NCBI RefSeq assembly: GCF_001577835.2
Contig: NC_029527.1
Coordinates: forward strand, 13,668,936 to 13,732,935
DNA: 64,000 nucleotides
Direction of reading: 5' to 3'
Origin: Coturnix japonica
Taxonomy: Eukaryota; Chordata; Aves; Galliformes; Phasianidae
Below, piece by piece: positions 38,301-49,107 of this stretch (position 1 is its first letter; every line of letters starts with the position of its first letter). The position numbers and the translations under genes are program-made. The notes beneath the pieces are model-generated. The model searched no databases. It saw only the letters and a list, made by a program, of their open reading frames with translations, and was not told the origin of the DNA.

Positions 38301-39980
38301 AAGGGCCTCTTTGTTGGGCACATTACAAGATCTCACATGGTGCAGCCACAAAACAACAAGAAGCCCAAGGTTTCCAACCTACCTACATAGTAGCATGAAT
38401 AAAAATCACAAATACCCCCACTTCACGTACCTTACAGCAGCTCCACACAGGTACAGGCTGCTTTTTCCAGCTCTCCAGCCTACCTGGATGACCCCCAGCC
38501 TTGCACTAACTTCAGCTTCTCCTGCACAACCCAGGCCCTGGTTAGGGCAAGCACCTGCTCAGACTCAGTCCCACTGACCAAGCAACCAAGAGAACTTGCT
38601 ACACACCACCACCTCCTACACCTGAAGTCTTTATAAGGCCTTTAAAAGGGATACTTCCCAGCGGGGGATTATATACAGGAGAGTGCAGATGAGGCCATGC
38701 TACAGCTGGGCTTTGTGCTTCCCCCCAGCCCCCAGGCTCACAGGTGCTGCCTGCCCAGCAAAGAACCTCACCTTATCTACCTAATTAGCAAGGAATCAAA
38801 TTAAGCCAGCAGCTTGTTAGATTTTGCTGTGTCCTTTCCTACAAATGGCTTTATGCTAAGCCAAAATTTGGTGATAAACAGGGAACTTCTCCGAGCTTGG
38901 AGTGTTACATTATTATTCTGTAACACGTCTGTCATATCAATATTAATATAACATTAAAAATTAATGCATGTATTTGTATTAATAATTAATAACATTTCTC
39001 CAAAATTAATAAAATTGCACTCAGCATTAGCATGGATCTCCTAAGTGGAATGGATGAAGGAAAACCCTACAGCCAGAAGCTGATGCAGACCAGGCCTGCA
39101 GTTGCTGCAGGGTCACAGCAGTGGCAGCCAGGAGCAGGGCTGGGCGTTGCTATTGTGTTTCCTTCTGACCATGCACTTTGTGGAGATGAATGGAGTGAGA
39201 GGTGGGGACACACACACACATCTAGGCTACTTCTGTGTTCCTTCCTAAAAATGGAAGCCCGGGGAGAACCTAATCAAGTCTTAGATGGTAAAGTGCAACG
39301 CTGGCATCAGAACAGGAGCCCTGAGCTTGGGCTGCTCTGAGCCAGAGGTACGATGCTCTCCCTCCAGTCTCTCCAAATCTCTCTTTCTAATGCCAAAGCA
39401 GCAGCTCTTGTGGCTGCTTGCTGTTTCCAGACAGCCATGAGACAGGTGCCTGATGAATGCACTGGGACGTGTGTCCTCTCAGCAGTACAGGTGTTTGCTT
39501 TAGTGTGAGCACGCTAACTGCTCCATCCCATCACCACCACCAGTAAAGGCTCTGGTTGTTGGAAGATGAACAGCTTCCCTTTCCCAGAGTCAGCATACGT
39601 TTGCATGTCTGAGAGCAGAAATGTGTGAACCTCACACAGACTATAAGAATTCCATCTCCAGGGCCACAAGTAAACATGGAGTCGCATGGTACTCCATGGA
39701 GAACCCGCCAACTGCATGTCTGACAGGCTGAAGGCTTTGAGGCATATGCAGAGACAAACCTCTCACATGAACTCCTCCAACACTCCCCGTCCTCCACCTC
39801 CCAGAACACAGCTTGGTTGTGATAACAGGGATGCGATCACAGATTACACTGAATAAAAACTGAAAACCACAATGACAAAATAATGTTATAATATTAAAAT
39901 AAATCAAATAATATACTGCCATTATTCTGATACAGAATTTTTACACAGCAAATTCAGTACATATACAAGAAGTCAGGCAG
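32345..39980. other. Intergenic DNA between GPR27 and PROK2, no gene seen
   Basis: No exon, RNA gene or clear transposon is recognised in this 7.6 kb, where the two transcription units converge. Unusually AT-rich, homeodomain-core-rich stretches at about 36050-36400 and 38770-39010 resemble conserved noncoding DNA and are described as findings. Open frames such as the 143-codon one at 33615-34046 (minus) show no family resemblance. Confidence 0.45.
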
Positions 39981-39989
39981 CCCATTACA

Positions 39990-40669
39990 ATAAATGTCAG
40001 GGTTCCTTTTTTTTAATATAAACTACATCTTAATACATGGTTTGGGATGATCAGGTAGTTTTACACCAACTCCAGTAACAGCAATGTTTTCTCATCTCAG
40101 AGTATTAAAATAGCAGAGTCTTGTAATGCTTTGAGTATTGAAGTGCTTTGGTTCCGTCTGCCACTTTTTAAAAGTGTACTATCTACATCTATTGGTTAAA
40201 CGTTTAACATGGAGGTGTGCCTAACTTACAGATACAGTTATATTAACCAAGGAGTGAAATGGAAAGGTGGGTTTTTGGTAACTGTGATATGCTTCACTCC
40301 ATACGATGATTCAAATCTCAGTTCAATTCAAGCATTCCAAAGTGTAAAAACACAGCCAAAGTTTTCCAAAAGTGATAACAATGGTGGCTGGTTTCATTCT
40401 GGGGTTAAGCTGGAGCCACACAGACAAACAGGACTGTCCAGCAACAGAGCTCCCGCTCTCTGAAATTGGCACTGAGCAGCAAATCCCACTTCACCCACCC
40501 CAAAATGAAAGTCCTTCAGAAAACTTTGGCCACTACAGCACAGTATGGCATCTTCACTGTGATGTTGGTGAGGCAGGGAAGGATGGGAGAGGGGTCCCCA
40601 GCGAGTACCTTGCTCATCACAACAACAAACAGAACACAGGCGGCTCCTCCTCACGCCAAGCAGCTCCTG
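39990..40669 (-). other. PROK2: Probable PROK2 3' UTR
   Basis: Sequence after the PROK2 stop on the minus strand. The best poly(A) signal candidate is ATTAAA at 40017-40012, giving a 3' UTR of about 0.7 kb. The end is inferred. Confidence 0.35.
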
Positions 40670-40795
40670 CTAAAAGAAGACGTCTTCTTTCCTGAAGTCT
40701 GGCAAACACCTGAACTTGCTGGGTGATGCCCGTGTGCAGGACAGGCTGGGGAGGCAGGGGCAGGTATGGTGCATCCGCCGCCCTGGGAAGGGCAC
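40670..40795 (-). CDS. PROK2: PROK2 coding exon 3 (last)
   Basis: The acceptor is CATTGCAG at 40796 and onward. It encodes [20 protein letters not shown] then [20 protein letters not shown] and F before TAG. It supplies the last four cysteines, against human [20 protein letters not shown]. The tail after the last cysteine is 11 residues, against four (LAQK) in human PROK2. Confidence 0.94.
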   Translation of the reverse strand: MPFPGRRMHHTCPCLPSLSCTRASPSKFRCLPDFRKEDVFF

Positions 40796-43700
40796 CTGCA
40801 ATGAGGAATGTGTGTGTCAGCAGGGCACAGCCACAGTGGAGCTGCGGTAGGAGAGCTCAGAGAGCAGTGCCCTACATCCCATGCCACTGGCAGGACATGG
40901 CACCATAGGGTCCCCCAGTGTCCCGCTCTCCCTGCCCTGTACACCCCTTCCCACATCCCTGCACCTTACCCCAGCCCAGCCTGGGTCACCAACTGCAGAG
41001 CCTGCAGGAATCGCACCTCTCCGCTGTCTGTGTAGCACAGACCCTGCAATCATAGCTCTGCTGCTGGTAGGGCTGACTCATAGCAGCCTCCGGCAGCCTT
41101 AGTGATATGTTCTAAACCCTCCATGTTCATAGCTCTGGGTTTATGATGGATGATAGCAGCATAATAACACAGAAACATGGGAGGAATGCAGGCAATGTGT
41201 GCAAGGTGCACAATGGCAGTGATGCCACCTATGGACATGCTGCAAAACCTGCCCCATGAAGCAATCTGTTTGCTCATAGCATCAAGCTGACACCATCTAG
41301 TTGCTGAGAAGGAAAGCAAAAGGTGGGGAGACAACCACCAGATATCTGAAGGTCCCCTGGAGGTATCCAAAGTGCTGGTGTGGCCATGGAGTCACCATTG
41401 GTGGGGACACAAAGCCCTGTCCCACCTGGTCCCAACCAGGACGGAGCTGGAAGCTCCAGAGCCTGAGGGTCTGCTGCCTGTATCCCCACCAGGGGTAAGG
41501 ATGCTGTTATGTTCTGCACTACATCACAGGGTATATAACCACAAGGGCTATGACCATTTGCAGTTGCAGCCCCACAGCCCAGCCCTACTCACCCGGTGGC
41601 TCAGAGGATGGCACTCCTCTCCTATATTGCCCATCGGTGTGCACATCCGAAGGCTGCGGATCCATAGGCTGACAGCACAGCACATCCCTCCTCCGCACTG
41701 CTGGTCTCTGTCGCAGGCCTGTGGTTCGAGAAAGTGGAATTGTTTATTCTGTTTGCATAAATACCTTCCACCAATAGCCAGATCCTAAGGGAGCCCAGGG
41801 AGATGTGAGGACACAGGGCACCAGACAAATGGAATCCAATCTTCCAGAGAAGCTAAGAATTGAAATTTTCCATGAATTTAAAGACTTCTAGAAACCTATT
41901 TCTTCTTGCTTCTTATGGTAATGTCTGATGGTTGAGTGCCTTTCAAGTGCAAGTGCTTGATAGTTCTATTAGCAAACTACAAGTGGAGGTAGATAAAATA
42001 CAAGTTTGAATAGGGAATCTATGGCTGTTACCTAGAATTACACGTAACTAAAAGAGGTCCCGAATGTATAACAGAAAATGCTTTGTGTGAGTGCCCATAC
42101 CAAAGAAAATGTGACTGTGGCAGCACACACCCTGCAAAGGGGAAATTAAATTATCAGTCACTTACCCAGTGCATTTTGTGGCCTAGATAAGCACAAACTA
42201 AAATACAAACTACTGGGTATATTTCAAAAACCAGAAACCATGAAGTGCAGTTGACATATTAGGGCTTGGAAGCGGGTTCCTGCACACCTTTCTCTTCTTC
42301 TTTGTCACCCAGAAGACCATCAGACCCTCAATCATACAGACTCATTGCCAAAGCAGTGAGAAATTCCATTAGTTAAAGGTACTGATGATGCCCCAGCAGT
42401 AGGGTCAGGCAGATCGCTGCTCTCATGTCTGGCAGCAGAACTGAGAGCCCAGAGGCAATGCCAAGAGGCAGCTTCTAAAAATGGACTTAAAAACTGGGGA
42501 AGGCTGCTCAGCAGGACAGTCATTGAGTCAATACCTACAGGTCTCACCTTGGGATCTACATGATAAACGCCAATAGATTGCACGCTGCTGAGTAAACATT
42601 GCACTACTTCAAACAGCAATGCCAGATCAGCGAGTAATTTAGGGAAAAGCTGTTGCAATTACTGTCAGTACGTAGGTAACCCAATGGCCAGCACTTCTCC
42701 TCAACACATGTAATGAAGCAAAGAGCTCCGTGCCATGAGCGAGCCCAAACACGCAGTGTATTTACTTAAAAGAATAGTGTGGCCATAAAACTACCAATGC
42801 AGCCTTCCAGGTAGGTAATGTTTGCTTTCTTTCTCTTCTCTCTCAAAATAAAATAAAACAATCCCTCTGATGGTGTAATTTTACCCTAAACACAGGACTG
42901 GTGGTTTTGGAGTAGCTCTGCCCACAGCAGAGAGTGCAAGGGGTGCAGAACAGTTAGAGGAGAGGCAAGCAGTGCTGAACAATGCTGTGGTTTAGAATTC
43001 GCTCTCATACATGCATCTAGCAGAGTTTCTAAGACTCCCCTTCCAAAATGACGAGCTATTAAAGCACGCATCCCCAGGGCTGCTGCTCAGAGCAAGCCAC
43101 AATGTAAGTTCACCCCGACCCTCCTGCCGTGCTCTGGGCACAGCTCATCCCCCGCAGTGCCCCATTGCACACAGCTTTGTGGAAAACGCAGCCTGAGAAA
43201 AAGTCCCTGAAGAAAAGCTGGCTCCAAAGCAAGCGGAAATCAGCACATGAGCTGCCACAAGGTTCCGTTTGAGTCTTAAATTGCAAAGGAAGAGCACTTT
43301 GTCTCAGAGGATGTGGATGAGAACACGTATGTCAGCTTCCACCTGAGATTTCCCTATTCGTACGGGAGCCAAAAACCCATCAGAGCAGCTTGAGCAGAAA
43401 CACGCTGCAATAGTTACCAACGTAACATTTCTAGTACAAATGCTTTTGATTTTTGAACGCTGTGTGTCTTTAATCTATGATTCAGAGCTTCGCAATTATT
43501 TAATTTATTCATTACGCTTTAGAGGTGCAGCCACAACCTTAACGACAGGCTCACCGTACAGCGGTCCTCGTTACTCCAAACAGTGCTGCTGAAAAGGAAC
43601 ATTCGTTCCTCAACTACGGGAAGATTCCTTCCCGCTGACACTCCACTCCGTCCCGGGAGCTGCTCTGGAGCCCAGGGGACATCCGCATCCCGCACGGCCC

Positions 43701-44502
43701 CGCAGCGCCTGGTGCTTCCAGCAGCCATGTGAGCTGCCCAAAAAATGCCAGAGTTGGGTCACCGACCCAAAGCAAACACGAGAAAAATCGTTTTAATTCG
43801 GAGTGATGCAACGCTCCGGGTTAAATAACGTCTTTGGGGGAAAAAAAAAAATAAAAAATAAAAAATCAGAAGCAAAGTGAATCTCAAGGCTGAACACACA
43901 ACAACAGAGGGCTCGCTGGCAATGAGGGAAAAAAGCAGCACGGTCATACTTTAAAATAAATAAATAAATGAAGCAGCGTTTAGCGGTGCCGGCTGTAGCG
44001 GTGCCGCCGTGCGGACACACCGAGCCGGGCAGAGCCGGGGGCAGCGGGAGGGACGGAGCCCCCGACCCGCCGGGAGCAGCGCCCCGGGCACAGAGCTCGT
44101 GCTGCGCATCCTTCGGCGCAGCGCCCCGCGGGTCCCGCCGCCACCCGGACATCTCTCACCCCGGGGAGCTCCCGAAGTTCTGTGTCGCTCAGCGCAGGGA
44201 GACCATCAGTTCCGCTCATCCCCAGCCCCAGGGAGCCCCGCTCGTCTCTCTGTCGCTTACCCACACAAGTCCCAGCGCTTCTCCGGCGCCACACAGCCCC
44301 GCGCCCCCCGTCCTGCTATCGGTTATCCCGGAGACCCCCAGCCCGGCACCCTTTCCTCCCGCACAGCCCTGCGCCCGTCGGCGCGTCCCGCGGTGCCGTC
44401 CCGGTGCCGTGCGGAGGCGCTCACCCCGGTGATGACGGCTCCGCGCCCCGCGGGCAGCAACGCCAGCAGCAACAGCAGCTCAGCTCCGCGCAGGCTCCGC
44501 AT
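40670..44502 (-). CDS. PROK2: Prokineticin 2, secreted cysteine-rich peptide (whole spliced gene, three coding exons)
   Basis: A secreted ligand of the prokineticin receptors PROKR1/2 (Gq-coupled), known in mammals for circadian output, olfactory-bulb and GnRH-neuron development and gut motility. Coding exons in transcript order are 44502-44425, 41718-41593 and 40795-40670, all in phase 0 with GT-AG junctions: 109 residues. A 21-residue signal peptide ([21 protein letters not shown]) is followed by the invariant mature N-terminus AVITG, which is required for receptor activation in the family. The mature part has all ten cysteines of the colipase-like fold and the conserved '[11 protein letters not shown]' and 'RRMHHTCPC' segments. 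The C-terminus '[15 protein letters not shown]' is longer than human PROK2 (ends RFICLAQK) and resembles PROK1 in length. Synteny with GPR27 and EIF4E3, and 'MRSL' with the 'GGGMCC' spacing, favour PROK2 over PROK1. Confidence 0.95.
40796..41592 (-). other. PROK2: PROK2 intron 2
   Basis: A 797-base intron with donor GTGAGT (41592-41587). Mammals can include a small basic cassette exon here for the long isoform. I see no frame encoding a comparable lysine/arginine-rich peptide. Confidence 0.85.
41593..41718 (-). CDS. PROK2: PROK2 coding exon 2
   Basis: 126 bases with acceptor CGAACCACAG and donor GTGAGT. It encodes [20 protein letters not shown] then [20 protein letters not shown] and HR, holding six of the ten cysteines and the conserved receptor-contact tryptophan (SLW). 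Confidence 0.95.
41719..44424 (-). other. PROK2: PROK2 intron 1
   Basis: A 2.7-kb intron with donor GTGAGC (44424-44419). Its first 450 bases lie in the CpG island; an A-rich simple stretch sits near 43840-43866. No exon or transposon is recognised. Confidence 0.85.
43840..43866 (+). repeat. A-rich simple repeat
   Basis: Interrupted poly-A (runs of A separated by T) within PROK2 intron 1. Confidence 0.75.
44425..44502 (-). CDS. PROK2: PROK2 coding exon 1 (signal peptide)
   Basis: ATG at 44502 in context AGCATGC. 26 codons encode the signal peptide, with its run of leucines, and AVITG, ending at donor GTGAGC. This is the same exon boundary as in mammals, immediately after AVITG. Confidence 0.94.
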
Positions 44503-44575
44503 GCTGCCGGCCCCCGGCCCCCTGCGCTCCCCGCGGGCGCGGCGCGGTGGAGCCGTCCCGGTGCCGCCCCGGCCG

Positions 44576-44583
44576 TTATAAAG
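44576..44583 (-). promoter_or_regulatory. PROK2: TATA-like box of PROK2
   Basis: CTTTATAA on the minus strand, about 75 bases upstream of the start codon and the only AT-rich island in very GC-rich DNA. It would place transcription start near 44550. Confidence 0.5.
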
Positions 44584-44606
44584 CTGGGGGCTGCCGTGCC
44601 GAGCCG

Positions 44607-44613
44607 TGAGTCA
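44607..44613 (-). promoter_or_regulatory. PROK2: AP-1-like site
   Basis: TGAGTCA, a perfect AP-1 heptamer inside GTGAGTCAC, some 25 bases upstream of the TATA-like box. The position suggests a promoter element; binding is inferred. Confidence 0.4.
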
Positions 44614-44799
44614 CCCCCGCCCTGGCAGCGCCGCGGGACGCCGTGCGCACCCCTCCGCGGGGCCGGGGAGAGGCGGGGGGGCACCCGCGGTCGGCTGGGG
44701 ACAGCCCGGGGCACGTCGGGGGGTGTCCCGAGTCCCGCCGGGTGTCAGGCTGCGGCCGAGGGACATCCCTGGAGCTATCGCTCAGTGGGTCCCGGGGGG

Positions 44800-47700
44800 A
44801 CGTCCCGCAGAAACAGAGGTCTATCCCAGGGAGCATCCTACTACAAGTAGGGAGCATCGCGTGGCAGATAGATGACATCCCAGGGGGCGTCCTGCGAGAT
44901 GTAGGGAGAGTCACACGGAAGGTCCAAAGGGACCCTAGAGCAGGTGGGAGACCATGCTGCAGGTCAGGGCACATCTTAGGCTAGCGGCAGGCAGCCCAAA
45001 GCGGCTGGTGCCAGTCCGGAGATCTCCCCACTCCAATGCCCGAGTCCTCTCTGCTTTTCCTCTAGGCTCTGTGGTTCTCCAGTCCCCCCCCAGTCCAGCT
45101 CTGGAGGAAGAAATGGGAGGAGTGGGGTTGGGGACCCTCGGCACTGCTTCCAGACCCAGCACTGGACTGGGCTGCCGAGGTGTAGGGGTTGATGGTGCTG
45201 CCTTTGGGAACCTCCGTCTCCTCTGGAGAGACGACACCAAAGCACAGTGAATGTGCAAACTTTCAGAGAAGCAGAGAAACACGCAGAGCTCCCTTCTGTG
45301 CCCCTCACTGTATTTTTGTCTCTGTTTTCTTTTCCCTATTTTTCAACTCTCTATGCTTATTTTCACCTTTCCTCTAACTCCATCTCCATTCCCTTTCTGC
45401 CTCCCTGTCCCCACCTCGCCCATCCCTCCCTGCCACCCCCTTCCGCTTCACCCCTTCCCACACGTAGCTCCCTGTTTTCTCAGATTTTTCAAATTCTCTT
45501 TTTTCCAAACAGGAAGGATGAGTCTTTGCGCAGCCCGTATTTACACGATTCCTGAAACAGTCTCATTCTTTGGCTGAAGTGAGGCTAAGTGCAGCTGAAG
45601 GGGAGCATATAACGCACTTATTGTCTGGGCACAGCCCCGCTCCGCTCCGCCCTGGTCGGGAGCTGTCGGATCGATTTGTTGGCGGTACCCCCGGGGGGTG
45701 TCGGGCTGTCTGGCACTGTTTGCATTACAGACGCGGCCTTTTTGGTGCTTATGGCTATTTCGTAAAAGTGCACACAAGACAAATACTGTCTGAGTTAATG
45801 GAGTCTCACTCCAACGATGCTTTAAAAGCAAATTGGGATAGGCCAATTTTGACGCACAAGAAGTATTAAAAATAACCAGGCAGGATTTGTGGCTGTTGTA
45901 AGCCCACGTGGCTGGCTTGAACCATCACTAGTTGAGCCAGCCAAAGGGACCAGTGTGTTTTAATTCTTATTTGTATCCTAGAAACAAACAACAACTAAAT
46001 AAATATAAAACATGAATTAGTATTTCCATAACGCCCAGGAGGTCAGTGCTGTACCCCAGAATGGCTGCATTGCCATGGATTTAATAACATTCATCCTGAT
46101 GCCACTCTTCTCACAACCAACACACACTAGAGTTTGTCTGCTATTAGAAAAGGTCTTACACATCTACATGGCCTGTAGGTGATTGCAAAATTGGTATGAA
46201 AAATACATCAGGTCCAATTGAATGGCTGATATTCTAAAAGAAGTCCGAGCCTGGGAGGTGAATCTCTACATTTCAGTGCTCTCATTCCCTTAGGGCTTCT
46301 TTGGAGCTGTACCTTCGGCTGCTCAGGAAGGATTAAGTTTCAAAAGAAGGAACTCCAAAAGCCCATTTTTCAGATCACCTTTCTAAATCCACTGAATGTC
46401 TCCTATTGTAAAAACTCAAACATCAGAATTAGGAAATACCATTCTGAAATACCCACTCTGTGTTGGATTTGACACAGTACATTGAGGAGCATGTAAAAGA
46501 CCTCAGCTCTTGAAGATCCCTATTTTTAGCTCCCAGTGGGGTTGGTAGCTCTCTTTCTCCTTGAAGCCTCAATTTCACTGAAAGCCAACTGTCTGTGAGT
46601 AGGCATTCCGATAATTATTTGGCCTATTCAAGTGATAATGCACTACAGAGTTTACAGGTTCCTGAAAAAACTAAGAATGGGAATAAATCAGCCATCTAAA
46701 AAGGCAATTTTCTCATAAAAGAACTGAGAAAAGTCAGATAATGTGAGACAGGAGAATTAACTTCTTGTCCTAAAAGCTTTCTTAATAACAACAGTATGTA
46801 ATTTGTTTAATCTTTCACACTATGTGTCAAGCAAGGGATGGAATTCAGTGCAAGTTTGCTGACTCCAGAATGGGAACAATAGCATCACCTGTATCAAGTG
46901 CTTCCATGGACAGGCACAGGACCATGACCAGCCTTCCCCAGGGCTGCGAGCTCTACTTTTCCCTAAAGGCTGCCTCAACTGCACTCTGTATCTGCTCCAG
47001 AAAGGGTCCAGGATGTGCTGCCCGCAGGCACCTGTGTGAGGTCAGCACCGACCTGGAGCAGCAGGCGATATCATGACCTCTAGCACCACAGGTTTCCACC
47101 TTCTGCAAAGAAATACAGTCTGGGAACAGCTTCCATAACACCTCAGTGTTGATCCCAGGCCCTCTCATTCTCTTTCTCCGCAGCCAGGCTGTGCCAGCAT
47201 CACACCCCTCAGCCCATCCCATCCCCAGCCTTTCCCAGCACACCCACAAGCTCCATCAGGTCCCTGGTGTTATTGCAGGAGCCTCCTCACTGCAGAGGAG
47301 CAGCCACACAGCTCTGCCCTGCTACCTTCGCAGACCCAGCGAGACACGAGCGCAACAACAGAAGTGGCCCTGTGAGCACAGGAATAAAGTGAGAGCTGAA
47401 AACATAATTAGCAACCAGAAAGCATCCAGAAGTGTTTTCCTTTCTGAGGTCAGATAAGAATAGTTGCGATGAGCTGCTGTTCTGGTGGCGTGTTCCTCGC
47501 ACTCCTTGTATCTCATTATGCCACTTTTCAGGGCCGTTGTCATAGTAGTCTACGAAGAACCTTATGTAAGAAGCAAGATGATGGTTCTGCAGCTTGTTAA
47601 AAAAGAGCATTTAACAGATAAGTGCTAATGTTCTAGATTAGGGATTCTTGCTCCCTTACCCTTCGCTGGATCATGTAAGCGCATGAATCACTTTGATTGC

Positions 47701-48840
47701 AAAGTACACATCCTCCCATCAGCTCAGAGTGGAAGATTACAGAGTCTGCTCAAGGCACCGTGGCAGCAGTAGACCAAAAATAAAAATAAAAAGCTGCAGT
47801 CACACACACAAAACTACCAATTCCTTGTTTCTCATGAGAAATGACTCCTTTGACTTATACCCAGACTGTATTTACACTTCTACAGTTGTGTCACTGCATT
47901 TCCACATTCCAGGCGGCACAACTTCGAGTGATTCAATGGGATTTATGTGACAGGCAGGGACTCACTGCCCTTCTGCAACTTTCAGGTATGTGTGTTTAAA
48001 AAGTGCAACCTTTTGCCAAGAAGACGCAGTGTTGCTTTGCAGAAGCTCACTGGACTTTGGGGAAACATTCTTTCAATCTTCATTCTTCCCACTGATTGCT
48101 TTGGGGAGGAAGCTTCTCTGCTTTGAGTGCACACCAGCATGGCTCCTTGGCAGCCCCATCTTATTGCAGCCAAGCAATGGACACACTGGGCTGATGGGAA
48201 GGAGATGGAGATGCTCCTGCCGTGCCACTGCCAGCCTTGGGATGCTTTGTTCAACTCTGCTCCCACTAGGGCTGGGTCATTCATCAGCAGCTCAAGGCCA
48301 GAGCACACCCCTGCAGATCTTACCTGCTTTCTGAACTGTGCCTTCAGCTCTACCATAAGATTCTTTCCTTGTACTATCTTTTCCACCTTTCTCATTTCTG
48401 TCTTTTTTCTCCTCCTTTTCTCTCCCTGCCACCACTGCTTAAAGGCAGGGCTTCCACTCAGGGCTGGAGCTGCAGTACCACTGAATCCTTTTCTCCTTTT
48501 CATCCATAAGTGAGACTGAGAAAGGTGAAAATCCCAGTGAGAAGTCACGTTAGCAAAAAGCACGAACTGAAAGCCCTGTGGGGATGGCTGCAAAATGTTT
48601 CACCTCACCAGAGCCATCACCAGTGTGAAAACTTCACTCCTTGTTCTTTGAGGATTGTAACAACTCTCTGGTAACATGCATCTCTGAGAATCCTGGAGTA
48701 CTGAGCCAATTGCATGCTCCTGAATCACTCCAGCCATGGCTGGGGTGACAACTGGCAACTCTCTTCCTTCCCAGGCCCACATTAAAGAACAGCTTTGGAT
48801 GGGAAAAGGATTAAAACCCTGACTTGGTAGTGGTGGGTTC
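44800..48840. other. Gene-free DNA upstream of PROK2
   Basis: No exon, RNA gene or transposon recognised. It contains a strongly pyrimidine-biased stretch at 45310-45515. The 203-codon open frame at 47982-48593 (minus) is unrelated to any family I recognise and is not called. Confidence 0.45.
45310..45515 (+). repeat. Polypyrimidine-biased low-complexity stretch
   Basis: About 200 bases with few purines on the plus strand: cttttcccta, cctttctgcctccctgtcc and similar. It begins roughly 0.7 kb upstream of the PROK2 promoter. Probably low-complexity DNA. Confidence 0.6.
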
Positions 48841-48906
48841 TGGGGCTTTTTGTGGGCTTTTTTCTTTTTTTTTCTTTTTTTTTTTCTTTTTTTTTTTCTT
48901 TTTTTT

Positions 48907-48951
<45 letters not shown>

Positions 48952-48955
<4 letters not shown>

Positions 48956-48985
48956 TGTTAGGATACATAAAATAAAGTGCTGGCA
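48952..48985 (+). repeat. 34-bp direct repeat, copy 1 (before the N)
   Basis: The segment running from 'ttattgttagg' to 'aagtgctggca' is identical to 49074-49107. It most likely represents one genomic site read twice at two contig ends. Confidence 0.9.
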
Positions 48986-48986
48986 N
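48986..48986. other. Ambiguous base N (contig join)
   Basis: The only N I noticed in the window, between a duplicated flank and a poly-T run. Confidence 0.95.
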
Positions 48987-49060
<74 letters not shown>

Positions 49061-49073
49061 CCTTTTCTTTCTG

Positions 49074-49107
49074 TTATTGTTAGGATACATAAAATAAAGT
49101 GCTGGCA
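49074..49107 (+). repeat. 34-bp direct repeat, copy 2 (after the N)
   Basis: Identical to 48952-48985 and continuing into normal unique sequence. This is probably the genuine copy. Confidence 0.9.

Larger units (their letters stand above)
43975..44790. promoter_or_regulatory. PROK2: CpG island at the PROK2 promoter and exon 1
   Basis: Dense CpG and high GC flank coding exon 1 on both sides and end abruptly near 44.8 kb. It includes the TATA-like and AP-1-like sites listed below. No CACGTG E-box was noticed close to the start, although mammalian PROK2 is a known clock target. Confidence 0.7.
48860..49070 (+). repeat. Long poly-T tract with an assembly join
   Basis: Interrupted (T)nC units pass into pure T, then a 34-base unique segment, a single N at 48986, another long pure T run and a C/T-rich edge. 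True length and structure are not determined by this sequence. Confidence 0.9.

Noticed and set aside
44419-44714. Minus-strand 97-codon frame over PROK2 exon 1
   Set aside because: It is in a different frame from the signal peptide and AVITG sequence, and is a GC-rich shadow.
47982-48593. 203-codon open frame on the minus strand
   Set aside because: It has no recognisable domain, signal peptide or family pattern, and no splice or promoter context. Open frames of this size occur by chance in 64 kb.
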